Shown here: in pieces, positions 15,794 through 23,485 of the stretch | How positions within the stretch are numbered: the first letter of the stretch is position 1 | How the letters are laid out: every line of letters begins with the position of its first letter | Source of the DNA: CAZYSK01 sp964649415 | Lineage (GTDB): Bacteria; Chloroflexota; Anaerolineae; B4-G1 | DNA length: 35,855 nucleotides | Assembly: GCA_964649415.1 (NCBI GenBank) | Contig: CAZYSK010000059.1 | Span: forward strand, 1 to 35,855 | Reading direction: 5' to 3' | Program-made: the position numbers and the translations under genes | The notes under the pieces: model-generated | The model's database searches: none | The model's input: only the letters and a program-made list of their open reading frames with translations | Told to the model about the DNA's origin: nothing

Positions 15794-16417
15794 CTACCGC
15801 TTGAATGCCCATAGGCAGTAGTGATCCCACGCATCAAGGTGAATATCGTGTATGTCGTAGCCCCCAAATACCTCTCGCAACTCCCGAGGCGTGAAGTAAT
15901 GATGCGGCAGGCCTCTCTCGGGCCCATCTAACGGGACGTAGGTGTTCGGTTCTATCTGCTCAAACGTCTCCCCCTGATTCCTCAGTTGCGGCACGGTGAT
16001 GAACAGAAACCCTCTCCTCTTGAGAACTCGGCTGACCTCCTCCACTATCCTTCGTATCGTCGCTATGTCAGCATGATGGATCACTTGCACGGACATCACG
16101 GCATCAAAAAAGGCATCCTCGTAGGAAAACCGCTCCACCATGGTCTGCAACCGCAGATCCGCTGCCAAGCCTTCATCGGCCAACCACTGCCTGGTTACCT
16201 TCATCCCTTCCGGAGAGTTGTCCAACCCGAAGACCGAAAAGCCGTTCTTCGCCAAGTACACCACATGCCTGCCGGTGCCACTTCCCAAGTCCAAGACGGT
16301 ACTGGCCCCCCTGTCCTTCAGCAAATGGACTATCCCTGGCATGTCTTCATGAGGTTCTGTGAATACCCTGCCCCGCTGAGCAAAGATATCGTCCCACGCG
16401 TTTGTTGACTGTGACAC
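15794..16417 (-). CDS. Class I SAM-dependent methyltransferase (tellurite-resistance/TehB-like group)
   Basis: 207 residues from a GTG start at 16417 with GAGGGGATG nearby. Motif I is VLDLGSGTGRHVVYLAKNGFSVFGLDNSPEGM, a classic SAM-binding GxGxG with the following acidic residue; FFDAVMSVQVIHHADI and VLKRRGFLFITVP are the next strands. Fold and length fit the TehB/UbiE-like methyltransferases that act on small substrates. No substrate can be assigned. It stands between a flavodoxin gene and another methyltransferase. Confidence 0.86.
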   Translation of the reverse strand: MSQSTNAWDDIFAQRGRVFTEPHEDMPGIVHLLKDRGASTVLDLGSGTGRHVVYLAKNGFSVFGLDNSPEGMKVTRQWLADEGLAADLRLQTMVERFSYEDAFFDAVMSVQVIHHADIATIRRIVEEVSRVLKRRGFLFITVPQLRNQGETFEQIEPNTYVPLDGPERGLPHHYFTPRELREVFGGYDIHDIHLDAWDHYCLWAFKR

Positions 16418-16487
16418 GCTTCATCCCCTCGGGCCAGTGCAGTTGCCGCTTGCGGGATGCTGCCGCCAAATGAGGATCGTTCACAAC

Positions 16488-16952
16488 TCAGAATAACTCA
16501 CTCAAGCGATCAACCACCTTGACAATCTGTCGCTTGCGCCCCAAGCTCAGCCAGCCCACACTTCCTGACCCGCAGACTGTCGCGCCTTTGGATTCGCAGA
16601 TCTCTTTCATCTGGGCGATGGCCTGGTTTCGACCCCACCCGGGAGGGAAAAGGCCGGTGACCAGGCAGACAACTTCCTTACCCTGCAGCGATGGGACCTG
16701 CTCCAGGTAACTCAGCATGGGCGGCGCCGGAGTCCCTCCCCAAACAGGAGACCCGAGCACCAGGGTGTCGTATGTGTCGATCGCGGGCTTCGTGCTGAGT
16801 TCGGCGCTCTTGGCGCTCGGTTTCACTGGCCCAACAGTCTCTAGCTGTTCCAGAGTCACCCCGTGCCCGGTCGAGGACAGTCTCTCCTTCAGCGTCGCAG
16901 CGACAGAGAGCGTGTGACCGGTCTGAGAATAGACAATAATGCCGATGTTCAT
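16488..16952 (-). CDS. Flavodoxin-family protein
   Basis: 154 residues. The N-terminus has the FMN phosphate-binding loop YSQTGHTLSVA, preceded by MNIGIIV (strand 1); TLVLGSPVWGGTPAPPM is the second flavin loop; GKEVVCLVTGLFPPGWG and GATVCGSGSVGW are later strands. It should bind FMN and act as an electron carrier or quinone reductase. No partner reductase is adjacent. Confidence 0.9.
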   Translation of the reverse strand: MNIGIIVYSQTGHTLSVAATLKERLSSTGHGVTLEQLETVGPVKPSAKSAELSTKPAIDTYDTLVLGSPVWGGTPAPPMLSYLEQVPSLQGKEVVCLVTGLFPPGWGRNQAIAQMKEICESKGATVCGSGSVGWLSLGRKRQIVKVVDRLSELF

Positions 16953-17052
16953 TTGGCTAATCTCCTATGCGGTGATAATTGAATCGAGTCCATCTAGATC
17001 GTCGATATATGGTCAATCCATATGTGCTTGTGTTGAGCGCTCATATTCGCAC

Positions 17053-18138
17053 TCATCCATCATACAGTGCGCGGAATCGGTCCGAATATCCCAACGCATC
17101 TGTAGAATCAACAAACTGATCAACTGACCCCAAGTGTTCGGGCAATGCCAGCACCTCCTCACTTTCGATCTCCGCTCGAATGGCATCGACGAATCTATCA
17201 GCGTGAATCACCAGGAAGGGGCGACTATGATACTGAGACACCTCTGTCGTCAGGGGTTTGGTGATACCCAGCGTGTTGTGCATCCTGGCCACAAACTCGG
17301 ATGCGGTCGTCAGGTGTGTCTGCCGCTCCTCCCACGAGTTCGCCTCCAACACGCGCGTGAATACGGGCACGAGATCACTGGCGCAATCGAGTTGTGCAAA
17401 CGCGCTTCCAAACCACTTGATATACGGAGCATACCGGCGTTCCATCAAGAAGCAGAGACCCATCAGGTCACGCACCAATCGCGCTGCTATCAGACGTGAA
17501 CCCAAGTCGTCGCCAACCTGACCGCAGCGCCCCATGAATGCTTCCTCTTGGGCAATGCGTCGCCACTGAGCCGCCAGCACGTACAACCACACATCGTCTG
17601 GGTAGTAACGCAGTCTTGCCCGAATCGGTTCTAGTTGACCCAAGCCATCGTGAAACACACGGCCTGAAGTGAGCATCAGCAAGCGATGCGCCGGGACGCT
17701 TACCCAATCTACTGCCCGTATGTTGCCCGTAGGATCGAAGTTCAGGGCACACTTGAAGAAACGTGAAACAGTGAGGAACCTCACGCCATGATCGATGGGA
17801 CCGCTGTCGGTCGCAGTCATCACAGCGGTGCCATCCTCGTGACGTCCAAAGCTCGTTGGGTAGCCGTGGATATCGCCGGGGAGATCCTGGCGCAGCGCCT
17901 GGTCGATTTCGTCTCGATAGGTGTCTTGCGCAGCTTCGCCTAGGAACAGCATCAGTCTCGGCCCCCAATCGTGATCCATCGACTGAGGCGTGTCGAAGCC
18001 CAGCACCTCGGACCCCACCCCTATCAGGGCGGCTGAGTAGACGAGACCGGGGAAACGCCTCGCCAAGATCGGTTTGACCGCTTCTTCGTAGAACAGCTCG
18101 CTGAGATCCAATCCCTTGATGAAGACTCGATTCAACAT
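17053..18138 (-). CDS. DUF4037-domain protein (nucleotidyltransferase-like), copy 1
   Basis: 361 residues from ATG 18138. GGAGG lies only one or two bases before this ATG, so an upstream start in frame remains possible. The key segment GVGSEVLGFDTPQSMDHDWGPRL is typical of DUF4037, which resembles a nucleotidyltransferase core (GS...D) followed by a helical domain. Function is not established; these proteins are often near aminoglycoside-adenylyltransferase-like genes, and one such gene lies at 22715-23485. Positions 17167-18154 appear identical to 20023-21010, while the last ~40 residues differ from copy 2. Confidence 0.85.
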   Translation of the reverse strand: MLNRVFIKGLDLSELFYEEAVKPILARRFPGLVYSAALIGVGSEVLGFDTPQSMDHDWGPRLMLFLGEAAQDTYRDEIDQALRQDLPGDIHGYPTSFGRHEDGTAVMTATDSGPIDHGVRFLTVSRFFKCALNFDPTGNIRAVDWVSVPAHRLLMLTSGRVFHDGLGQLEPIRARLRYYPDDVWLYVLAAQWRRIAQEEAFMGRCGQVGDDLGSRLIAARLVRDLMGLCFLMERRYAPYIKWFGSAFAQLDCASDLVPVFTRVLEANSWEERQTHLTTASEFVARMHNTLGITKPLTTEVSQYHSRPFLVIHADRFVDAIRAEIESEEVLALPEHLGSVDQFVDSTDALGYSDRFRALYDG

Positions 18139-18154
18139 GCCTCCTCGTGGCCGC
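17167..18154 (-). repeat. 988-bp long direct repeat, copy 1
   Basis: By reading, this block matches 20023-21010 at a constant offset of 2856 with no differences noticed; frames in other registers within it also translate identically. Divergence is abrupt at both ends: ATAACGCTC versus CGAGTTCG beyond the gene start, and scattered differences beyond 17167. Confidence 0.9.
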
Positions 18155-18258
18155 ATAACGCTCGGCATACCCTGCGCGCAAGGCAAATGGACCATTGGCA
18201 CTGGCATAATCTATTCTCCAGAAGGTCCCACCGATTCCCATATCGGTGCCGCATCGCC

Positions 18259-18813
18259 CTAGGCCAGCCACCGAGAGAAGACCTCCTCCGTTTCCACCCA
18301 GCTACCATCTTCCTCTTTCTTCCAGTAGCGCGTTTCGCCCACTCCCGCATTGGGTGGTACCGACATCCCCTTGTGAACCAGCGCTTTCCCTTGTCCATAC
18401 GTTGGACGAGATATGTCAAGATAGTCACGAACCATCGATGCTTGTGGGGCACTCATTGCCGACAGATTGCCACTCGCGACCATCATCATGAACGACACCC
18501 CCTGAACCTCTACGCACTCCACTACTCGCAGATGATCAGCATCAACGCGCTCGAAGCACCATTCCTCACTGTGCTCCATTCCGCTTCTGGCTACCTGCGC
18601 ACCCGCCTCGCCTTCAGAGATAACACGCCCAATCCCAAAGCGCAGTGCGGCTGGTTCGACATCCGATTCCCAAGGCGCAGGCCAGTGATGTATCAGCACA
18701 CAGGCCCACAGCCAGGCGTCATCCTGGTCGGTCAGTAGCCGGTCAAGCCCGTAGATGCGCAGGACTTCCAGGGCTCCCTTTCTCTCAAGCAATTCTCGAA
18801 GCGGATCAGGCAT
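18259..18813 (-). CDS. Hypothetical protein
   Basis: 184 residues starting at ATG 18813 with AGGAGGAG upstream. I do not recognise the family. It is acidic and soluble, begins MPDPLRELLERKGALEVLRI, has several tryptophans (DDAWLWACVLIHHW) and a C-terminal segment TRYWKKEEDGSWVETEEVFSRWL. No signal peptide or membrane segment. It follows a relic of a group II intron 3' end and precedes DUF4037 copy 1 on the same strand. Confidence 0.7.
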   Translation of the reverse strand: MPDPLRELLERKGALEVLRIYGLDRLLTDQDDAWLWACVLIHHWPAPWESDVEPAALRFGIGRVISEGEAGAQVARSGMEHSEEWCFERVDADHLRVVECVEVQGVSFMMMVASGNLSAMSAPQASMVRDYLDISRPTYGQGKALVHKGMSVPPNAGVGETRYWKKEEDGSWVETEEVFSRWLA

Positions 18814-18854
18814 TCTGCTCCTCCTATGTGCTGGACGCTTCCGTTGTGCACGCC

Positions 18855-18898
18855 ATCGCGGGAGGGCTGCCGGTCACCCGACAACCCCCGCACAGATG
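18855..18898 (-). mobile_element. Relic of a group II intron 3' end (domain VI)
   Basis: Read on the minus strand this begins ATCTGTGCGGGGG and ends CCCGCGAT, matching the intron end at 28655-28698 with about eight differences in 44 bases. Several differences keep base pairing in the domain VI hairpin (for example G-C to G-U changes), so the match reflects a shared RNA structure. The 5' strand of domain V is absent. Confidence 0.5.
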
Positions 18899-19080
18899 CC
18901 AAACGCGGCCAGGCCCACGTAGTTGACGTTCCAGACCGCGCCGAAGACAGAGCCGGCCGGTAAGAAGAACTCGCGGCCTGGTGGGGCCGTGCCGCTGCCG
19001 CCGGCCAACGGGCCGAACATGCCGGCAATTGGCGCGATCACGACCGAACCGGTGATCAGCAGAGAATAGAGCCAGCGGCG
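18874..19080 (-). pseudogene. C-terminal fragment of a membrane protein
   Basis: 68 codons open from just after a stop at 19083 to TGA 18874. It encodes two hydrophobic stretches (LYSLLITGSVVIAPIAGMFG and VFGAVWNVNYVGLAAFGI) and no start codon with a ribosome-binding site. FLPAGSVFGAVWNVNYVGL resembles the first conserved block of TspO-type membrane proteins, but this is too short to assign. The last residues and the stop codon lie in the group II intron relic, so the fragment is probably a broken gene. Confidence 0.45.
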
Positions 19081-19086
19081 TCAAGA

Positions 19087-19698
19087 TTACGGGTTCACCA
19101 ATTCCATGGCCGCAGCGATGTCCTCCGCGATCATCTTCCGCTTGCTCTTCTCTATGAAGAAGCTCGGCCCCGCCTGCACGTACGACGGAAACGCCCGCCG
19201 CCCTCGAAAGAAGTACTCCCCACCGCGTATCTTGTACGTCGCTCCCGCTGGGATTACCCTTCCCTCGCCTCCCCGCTTCGCGATGTAGTTGATCCCCTTG
19301 ATCGCAACGTCCCCCATCAGCAGAAAGACCTGCACGTTCGGAAATAGCCCGATTTCCTCCTCCAGGATGTGGGAACACGCCTTGATCGTGCCTGCTTTGA
19401 TCCCATACCCTATCTTCCCACACTTCACTGCTGTGGTCAGATACACGCCCAATCCGAGGATGTCTTGTATCGATGACACGTCTGCTCCTGCATCCCTGAA
19501 CGCGTGAACCGTGGTTTGCTGAAACAGGGGCTCCCCTTCTGCATAGTAGTAGTCACCAGAATCAGCCGGCGCAGCTTCCGAGATCAGTATGATAGAAACA
19601 TCCGCAGGGTTCACTTCGATGCTCGGAACGACGTAGCACTCGTGCCTGACGTCAGCGCACGGGAACTCGCTGCACTGGATGTGATCGTTGACTCTCAT
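19087..19698 (-). CDS. Uracil-DNA glycosylase-superfamily protein
   Basis: 203 residues from ATG 19698 (GGGAGAG upstream); the longer frame to 19896 runs through dispersed-repeat sequence. The layout follows family 4/5 UDG: VSIILISEAAPADSGDYYY for motif 1, LTTAVKCGK, CSHILEEEIGLFPNVQVFLLMGDVAIKGI, and a C-terminal AFPSYVQAGPSFF in place of the usual HPSP-type motif. Cysteines at about 9, 14, 93 and 108 could hold an iron-sulfur cluster. The glycine in GEAPG and the histidine of the last motif are changed, so activity on uracil is uncertain. It lies between the two DUF4037 copies. Confidence 0.75.
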   Translation of the reverse strand: MRVNDHIQCSEFPCADVRHECYVVPSIEVNPADVSIILISEAAPADSGDYYYAEGEPLFQQTTVHAFRDAGADVSSIQDILGLGVYLTTAVKCGKIGYGIKAGTIKACSHILEEEIGLFPNVQVFLLMGDVAIKGINYIAKRGGEGRVIPAGATYKIRGGEYFFRGRRAFPSYVQAGPSFFIEKSKRKMIAEDIAAAMELVNP

Positions 19699-19847
19699 TG
19701 TTTTCTCTCCCGTATTCGGCCTGTTCGTCACAGAGTCACTTCCACTATACCCAGTTTCTCTTCTGCTACCCAGCGGGCCGCGTGTCAGCTCTTGGTCTAC
19801 GATTCCCGGGCGAAAACGGACAGCAGTGTTGGAGAATGTCTCTGCGA

Positions 19848-19883
19848 CCGCCGATTTCGAGCGGCGATAGCCGCGCCGGGTGC
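19848..19883. repeat. ~35-bp imperfect direct repeat, left copy
   Basis: CCGCCGATTTCGAGCGGCGA and TAGCCGCGCCGGGTGC resemble 21006-21042 (GCCGAGTTCGAGCAGCGA, TAGCCACGTCGGCTGC). The two copies bracket DUF4037 copy 2. Confidence 0.65.
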
Positions 19884-19908
19884 AAATCGCCGTCACGCGG
19901 TCACGTTC

Positions 19909-20994
19909 TCACCCATCATACACTGCGCTGAACCGGTTCAAATATCTCCACGCATCTGTGGAATCAATGAACTGACCAACCGAACCCAGGTGCTCCGGCA
20001 GTGCGAGCACCTCCTCACTTCTGATCTCCGCTCGAATGGCATCGACGAATCTATCAGCGTGAATCACCAGGAAGGGGCGACTATGATACTGAGACACCTC
20101 TGTCGTCAGGGGTTTGGTGATACCCAGCGTGTTGTGCATCCTGGCCACAAACTCGGATGCGGTCGTCAGGTGTGTCTGCCGCTCCTCCCACGAGTTCGCC
20201 TCCAACACGCGCGTGAATACGGGCACGAGATCACTGGCGCAATCGAGTTGTGCAAACGCGCTTCCAAACCACTTGATATACGGAGCATACCGGCGTTCCA
20301 TCAAGAAGCAGAGACCCATCAGGTCACGCACCAATCGCGCTGCTATCAGACGTGAACCCAAGTCGTCGCCAACCTGACCGCAGCGCCCCATGAATGCTTC
20401 CTCTTGGGCAATGCGTCGCCACTGAGCCGCCAGCACGTACAACCACACATCGTCTGGGTAGTAACGCAGTCTTGCCCGAATCGGTTCTAGTTGACCCAAG
20501 CCATCGTGAAACACACGGCCTGAAGTGAGCATCAGCAAGCGATGCGCCGGGACGCTTACCCAATCTACTGCCCGTATGTTGCCCGTAGGATCGAAGTTCA
20601 GGGCACACTTGAAGAAACGTGAAACAGTGAGGAACCTCACGCCATGATCGATGGGACCGCTGTCGGTCGCAGTCATCACAGCGGTGCCATCCTCGTGACG
20701 TCCAAAGCTCGTTGGGTAGCCGTGGATATCGCCGGGGAGATCCTGGCGCAGCGCCTGGTCGATTTCGTCTCGATAGGTGTCTTGCGCAGCTTCGCCTAGG
20801 AACAGCATCAGTCTCGGCCCCCAATCGTGATCCATCGACTGAGGCGTGTCGAAGCCCAGCACCTCGGACCCCACCCCTATCAGGGCGGCTGAGTAGACGA
20901 GACCGGGGAAACGCCTCGCCAAGATCGGTTTGACCGCTTCTTCGTAGAACAGCTCGCTGAGATCCAATCCCTTGATGAAGACTCGATTCAACAT
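19909..20994 (-). CDS. DUF4037-domain protein (nucleotidyltransferase-like), copy 2
   Basis: 361 residues from ATG 20994. The N-terminal ~320 residues are the same as in copy 1, including GSEVLGFDTPQSMDHDWG. From about residue 325 the two diverge: SDRFRALYDG in copy 1 is replaced by LNRFSAVYDG, with VDQFVDSTDALG versus VGQFIDSTDAWR. That pattern suggests an older duplication whose main body was later homogenised. The copy is flanked by ~35-bp imperfect direct repeats. Confidence 0.85.
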   Translation of the reverse strand: MLNRVFIKGLDLSELFYEEAVKPILARRFPGLVYSAALIGVGSEVLGFDTPQSMDHDWGPRLMLFLGEAAQDTYRDEIDQALRQDLPGDIHGYPTSFGRHEDGTAVMTATDSGPIDHGVRFLTVSRFFKCALNFDPTGNIRAVDWVSVPAHRLLMLTSGRVFHDGLGQLEPIRARLRYYPDDVWLYVLAAQWRRIAQEEAFMGRCGQVGDDLGSRLIAARLVRDLMGLCFLMERRYAPYIKWFGSAFAQLDCASDLVPVFTRVLEANSWEERQTHLTTASEFVARMHNTLGITKPLTTEVSQYHSRPFLVIHADRFVDAIRAEIRSEEVLALPEHLGSVGQFIDSTDAWRYLNRFSAVYDG

Positions 20995-21010
20995 GCCTCC
21001 TCGTGGCCGC
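20023..21010 (-). repeat. 988-bp long direct repeat, copy 2
   Basis: Counterpart of 17167-18154 at an offset of 2856. It covers the start and most of the second DUF4037 gene. Confidence 0.9.
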
Positions 21011-21042
21011 CGAGTTCGAGCAGCGATAGCCACGTCGGCTGC
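21006..21042. repeat. ~35-bp imperfect direct repeat, right copy
   Basis: Matches 19848-19883 with about six differences. It starts exactly where the 988-bp duplicated block ends. Confidence 0.65.
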
Positions 21043-21081
21043 GGGCCGTCGCAAGCTGGCCCGAGCCTGGCGAAGCTGTGC

Positions 21082-21690
21082 TCACTCACCGCTGTAGAAC
21101 CACTCGTTCTCGGAAATCTCCAGCAGTGTGAACCGGCACCAGAAATCCTTCCCTATCGGGCTGCACGCGTACACACCCATCTCGAGCTGCTCAGATACCT
21201 TGTGCAGGTGGGTGATGCGCAGTTGGTGCCAGTCTTGACCATCGTAGGAGCTCTCGAGCAGGAAATCGCTCCCGTTCCTGCTTATCCGGTACCACATCTC
21301 GCTGTGACCTGAGGGGATGTCCTGCGTGGCCCAGTCAGAGAATCCCAGGTTTGTGACGACAGAACCGAGCCGGCTACACGCCTCACTCTCGTACTCCGTG
21401 GATACTTTGATCCAGTTCTCCCGGTCAACGCGCACCATCAGCCCGCATTGGTCGTACTTCTCTTGAGGGCGAGACTCTACGCAAGTCATCAGCGAGAAAT
21501 CGCCGGCGCGTCGTGTCAACAGGCAATGTCCATCGTCCCTTCGAAAGCCGTAGTGCGTGTTCTGCCAGAAGTCGGTCTTCTCGTCCGTGAAGATCTCCAA
21601 CCCCTTGCCAAGCTGGTACTTCGTGGGTTCGTTGAACCAATAGAAGGTATCTGGGATGGATGATTGTAGGAATCTCTCTACTAGCTGCAT
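21082..21690 (-). CDS. DUF1349-domain protein (concanavalin-like fold)
   Basis: 202 residues from ATG 21690 (a GTG precedes it directly; AGGAG lies eleven bases upstream). It shows the DUF1349 pattern: WFNEP near the N-terminus, LEIFTDEKTDFWQNTHYGFRRDDGH, DFSLMTCVESRPQEKYDQCGLMVRVD, NWIKVSTEYESE, WYRISRNGSDFLLESSYDG and a closing MGVYACSPIGKDFWCRFTLLEI. The family is predicted to form a lectin/glucanase-like beta sandwich; activity is not known. It appears complete and cytoplasmic, with no signal peptide. Confidence 0.88.
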   Translation of the reverse strand: MQLVERFLQSSIPDTFYWFNEPTKYQLGKGLEIFTDEKTDFWQNTHYGFRRDDGHCLLTRRAGDFSLMTCVESRPQEKYDQCGLMVRVDRENWIKVSTEYESEACSRLGSVVTNLGFSDWATQDIPSGHSEMWYRISRNGSDFLLESSYDGQDWHQLRITHLHKVSEQLEMGVYACSPIGKDFWCRFTLLEISENEWFYSGE

Positions 21691-21835
21691 CACATCGCTC
21701 CTATTCAGATTCGTCTTGCAGGCCTGAGGCCAGCCAACGGCCCCGACTTGTCAGCCAATATCACCACACCACGTTCCCGACCAGCCCGGGAAGCCGTCCA
21801 GAACGTCCCTGCTGCCAATGCAACCATCTCAAGGA

Positions 21836-22675
21836 TCATGCCACAAACGCCTCAACCATTCTGATACCAGCATGCAAGACCTCATCGTCTCTATCATACT
21901 CAGGATCGAACGACGTGATTGCTCCTGCACAAACCTCGAATCTCTCTTTCGCCATGCTGATGATATGCTCAACGTCCTCCACGGGGAGACCGCCGGGTAC
22001 GGCCAAATGATTGGGAAGAGCCTCACCAGTCGTATCAAGAACATCTATGTCTACGTGCAAATAAATCCTTCTCACTCTGTTGTTCAATCTATCGAATGCC
22101 GCACCGATAACCTCGCGGATGTTCTCGGTTGGTGTAATAAGTTCGATCTCCGATTCCTTCATCAATCTCTCTTCCTCTGGGTCCAAATCACGTGCCCCGA
22201 TATGCACGATATTCGCCTCAGAGATGGGACTGAAGCCAGGGATTGTTCTCAGTAGTGGTTTCCAACACCGGCCGGCGGCCATAGCCAGACCCATTCCATC
22301 AAGAAAGCCACTCAGCGTGGTTTCTGGGGTGTTGAAATCTCCGTGGGCATCAAGCCATACAATCCCCAATTGATCCTCGCCCAGTCCTGCTATGGTGCCA
22401 AGGCAGCTATTGCAGTTTCCGGCCAGCACAACCGGAAATCTTCCCTTATCTCTTGCCAGTTTCACCTTTTCCCCCAGGAGTCGGTTCAATTCAAAAGCAG
22501 TCCCAATCTCAGAAGTGAAAGAAGCGTTTGACTCGACACGATGTAAACTGACTTCGTGACCGTGGTTACGAAGGATTCTATCCAGTCCATGCTGAAGAAA
22601 GCAATTGGGTCCGCGTCCCGTTCGCATACCTTTGTGACCCGAATCATAGGGCACCTGAATGATTTGAATGTTCAT
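21836..22675 (-). CDS. Arginase/agmatinase/formiminoglutamase-fold protein
   Basis: 279 residues. The fold is clear from DAHGDFNTPET (about 109-119) and HVDIDVLD (207-214), which carry four metal-binding aspartates and a histidine of the binuclear manganese site. The first metal-binding motif, normally GGDHS, reads AGNCNS here (85-90), so the usual histidine ligand is absent. Family enzymes hydrolyse guanidino or formimino compounds; this variant could bind one metal, have a different substrate, or be inactive. The gene stands between an AadA-like nucleotidyltransferase and a DUF1349 gene on the same strand. Confidence 0.85.
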   Translation of the reverse strand: MNIQIIQVPYDSGHKGMRTGRGPNCFLQHGLDRILRNHGHEVSLHRVESNASFTSEIGTAFELNRLLGEKVKLARDKGRFPVVLAGNCNSCLGTIAGLGEDQLGIVWLDAHGDFNTPETTLSGFLDGMGLAMAAGRCWKPLLRTIPGFSPISEANIVHIGARDLDPEEERLMKESEIELITPTENIREVIGAAFDRLNNRVRRIYLHVDIDVLDTTGEALPNHLAVPGGLPVEDVEHIISMAKERFEVCAGAITSFDPEYDRDDEVLHAGIRMVEAFVA

Positions 22676-22714
22676 TACCTTATTCCTTCAAACGGCTAAC
22701 ATCACCCGCGTCTT

Positions 22715-23485
22715 TCACCCAAGAACAGATTCTACCTCATCAATCATGAACTGCACAAACTGCTCCGTCTCCGCAAACGTCGCCTCGTGATCAATTCTCT
22801 CATCATCCTCCGCCGTGCGCCATTCAAGCGCCTGGTCAATTAGCCTCGCCTGCTCCGGCAAGTGCACCCGCGCCCACAGTGCCGCCTGCTTCTTGGATAC
22901 CTGTTCACCGTTCTTCACCGCATACAACGCTCTACACATCGTCAACCTGGCATACGCTTGCGCTTTTCTGTGCCGTGAATCCTTCACCCACTCACGCCAA
23001 AGCTGCGCGTGCTCCCGTGCCGTCTCGATAAGCTCTTCCCTGGAAATCGGCTCAATGAACGTCTTCGGATCAGGCCCATACAGGGTAAGTCCACGCTCCC
23101 GAACCAGCCACCAGTTAATCAACCACTCTTTTCCCGCTTCCCTGAAGTGGAACGGCTCACCAGGGCTGATGACGGCAATCCTACTCACTCTCGTCTTGAA
23201 GCTTCTCAGTGCGGACGCCGACACGTACGCGATTTCGACCCGATTGTCCCACTCCGGATGATGGTCAACGAAATCAAGATGCAGCTTCTGTAGCCGATCG
23301 AATTCTTCGTCGTCGATATCAGTGGCCGTAGCCGCCAACAGGTCAAAGTCACTGACGCCCCTCTCGAAGTCACCGCTGACCAGAGACCCATACAGATACA
23401 AGCCGAGCAGATTGTCATCCAGTATCAGCCGTATCTGATGCAGTAGGTCATGCAACAGCTTGTCGATGTCGGAATAAGATGTCAT
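22715..23485 (-). CDS. Nucleotidyltransferase, aminoglycoside adenylyltransferase (AadA)-like
   Basis: 256 residues. The Pol-beta-type core reads LYGSLVSGDFERGVSDFDLLAA (about 30-51), with the two catalytic aspartates in SDFD and a third carboxylate expected near RVEIAYVS. The C-terminal ~110 residues are helical (HAQLWREWVKDSRHRKAQAYARLTMCRALYAV), as in the AadA/DUF4111 group. Members adenylylate aminoglycosides or have unknown small-molecule targets; antibiotic resistance should not be assumed. The ATG overlaps the stop of the upstream metalloprotease by one base (TAATG). Confidence 0.87.
   Translation of the reverse strand: MTSYSDIDKLLHDLLHQIRLILDDNLLGLYLYGSLVSGDFERGVSDFDLLAATATDIDDEEFDRLQKLHLDFVDHHPEWDNRVEIAYVSASALRSFKTRVSRIAVISPGEPFHFREAGKEWLINWWLVRERGLTLYGPDPKTFIEPISREELIETAREHAQLWREWVKDSRHRKAQAYARLTMCRALYAVKNGEQVSKKQAALWARVHLPEQARLIDQALEWRTAEDDERIDHEATFAETEQFVQFMIDEVESVLG

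Noticed and set aside
19775..19830. Similarity of the UDG leader (FRPGIVDQELTR) to the sequence after the protease relic (FRPGLVQQVLAR, about 28205-28240)
   Set aside because: Only about 13 bases match exactly before it fades; too short to call a repeat without a genome-wide search.
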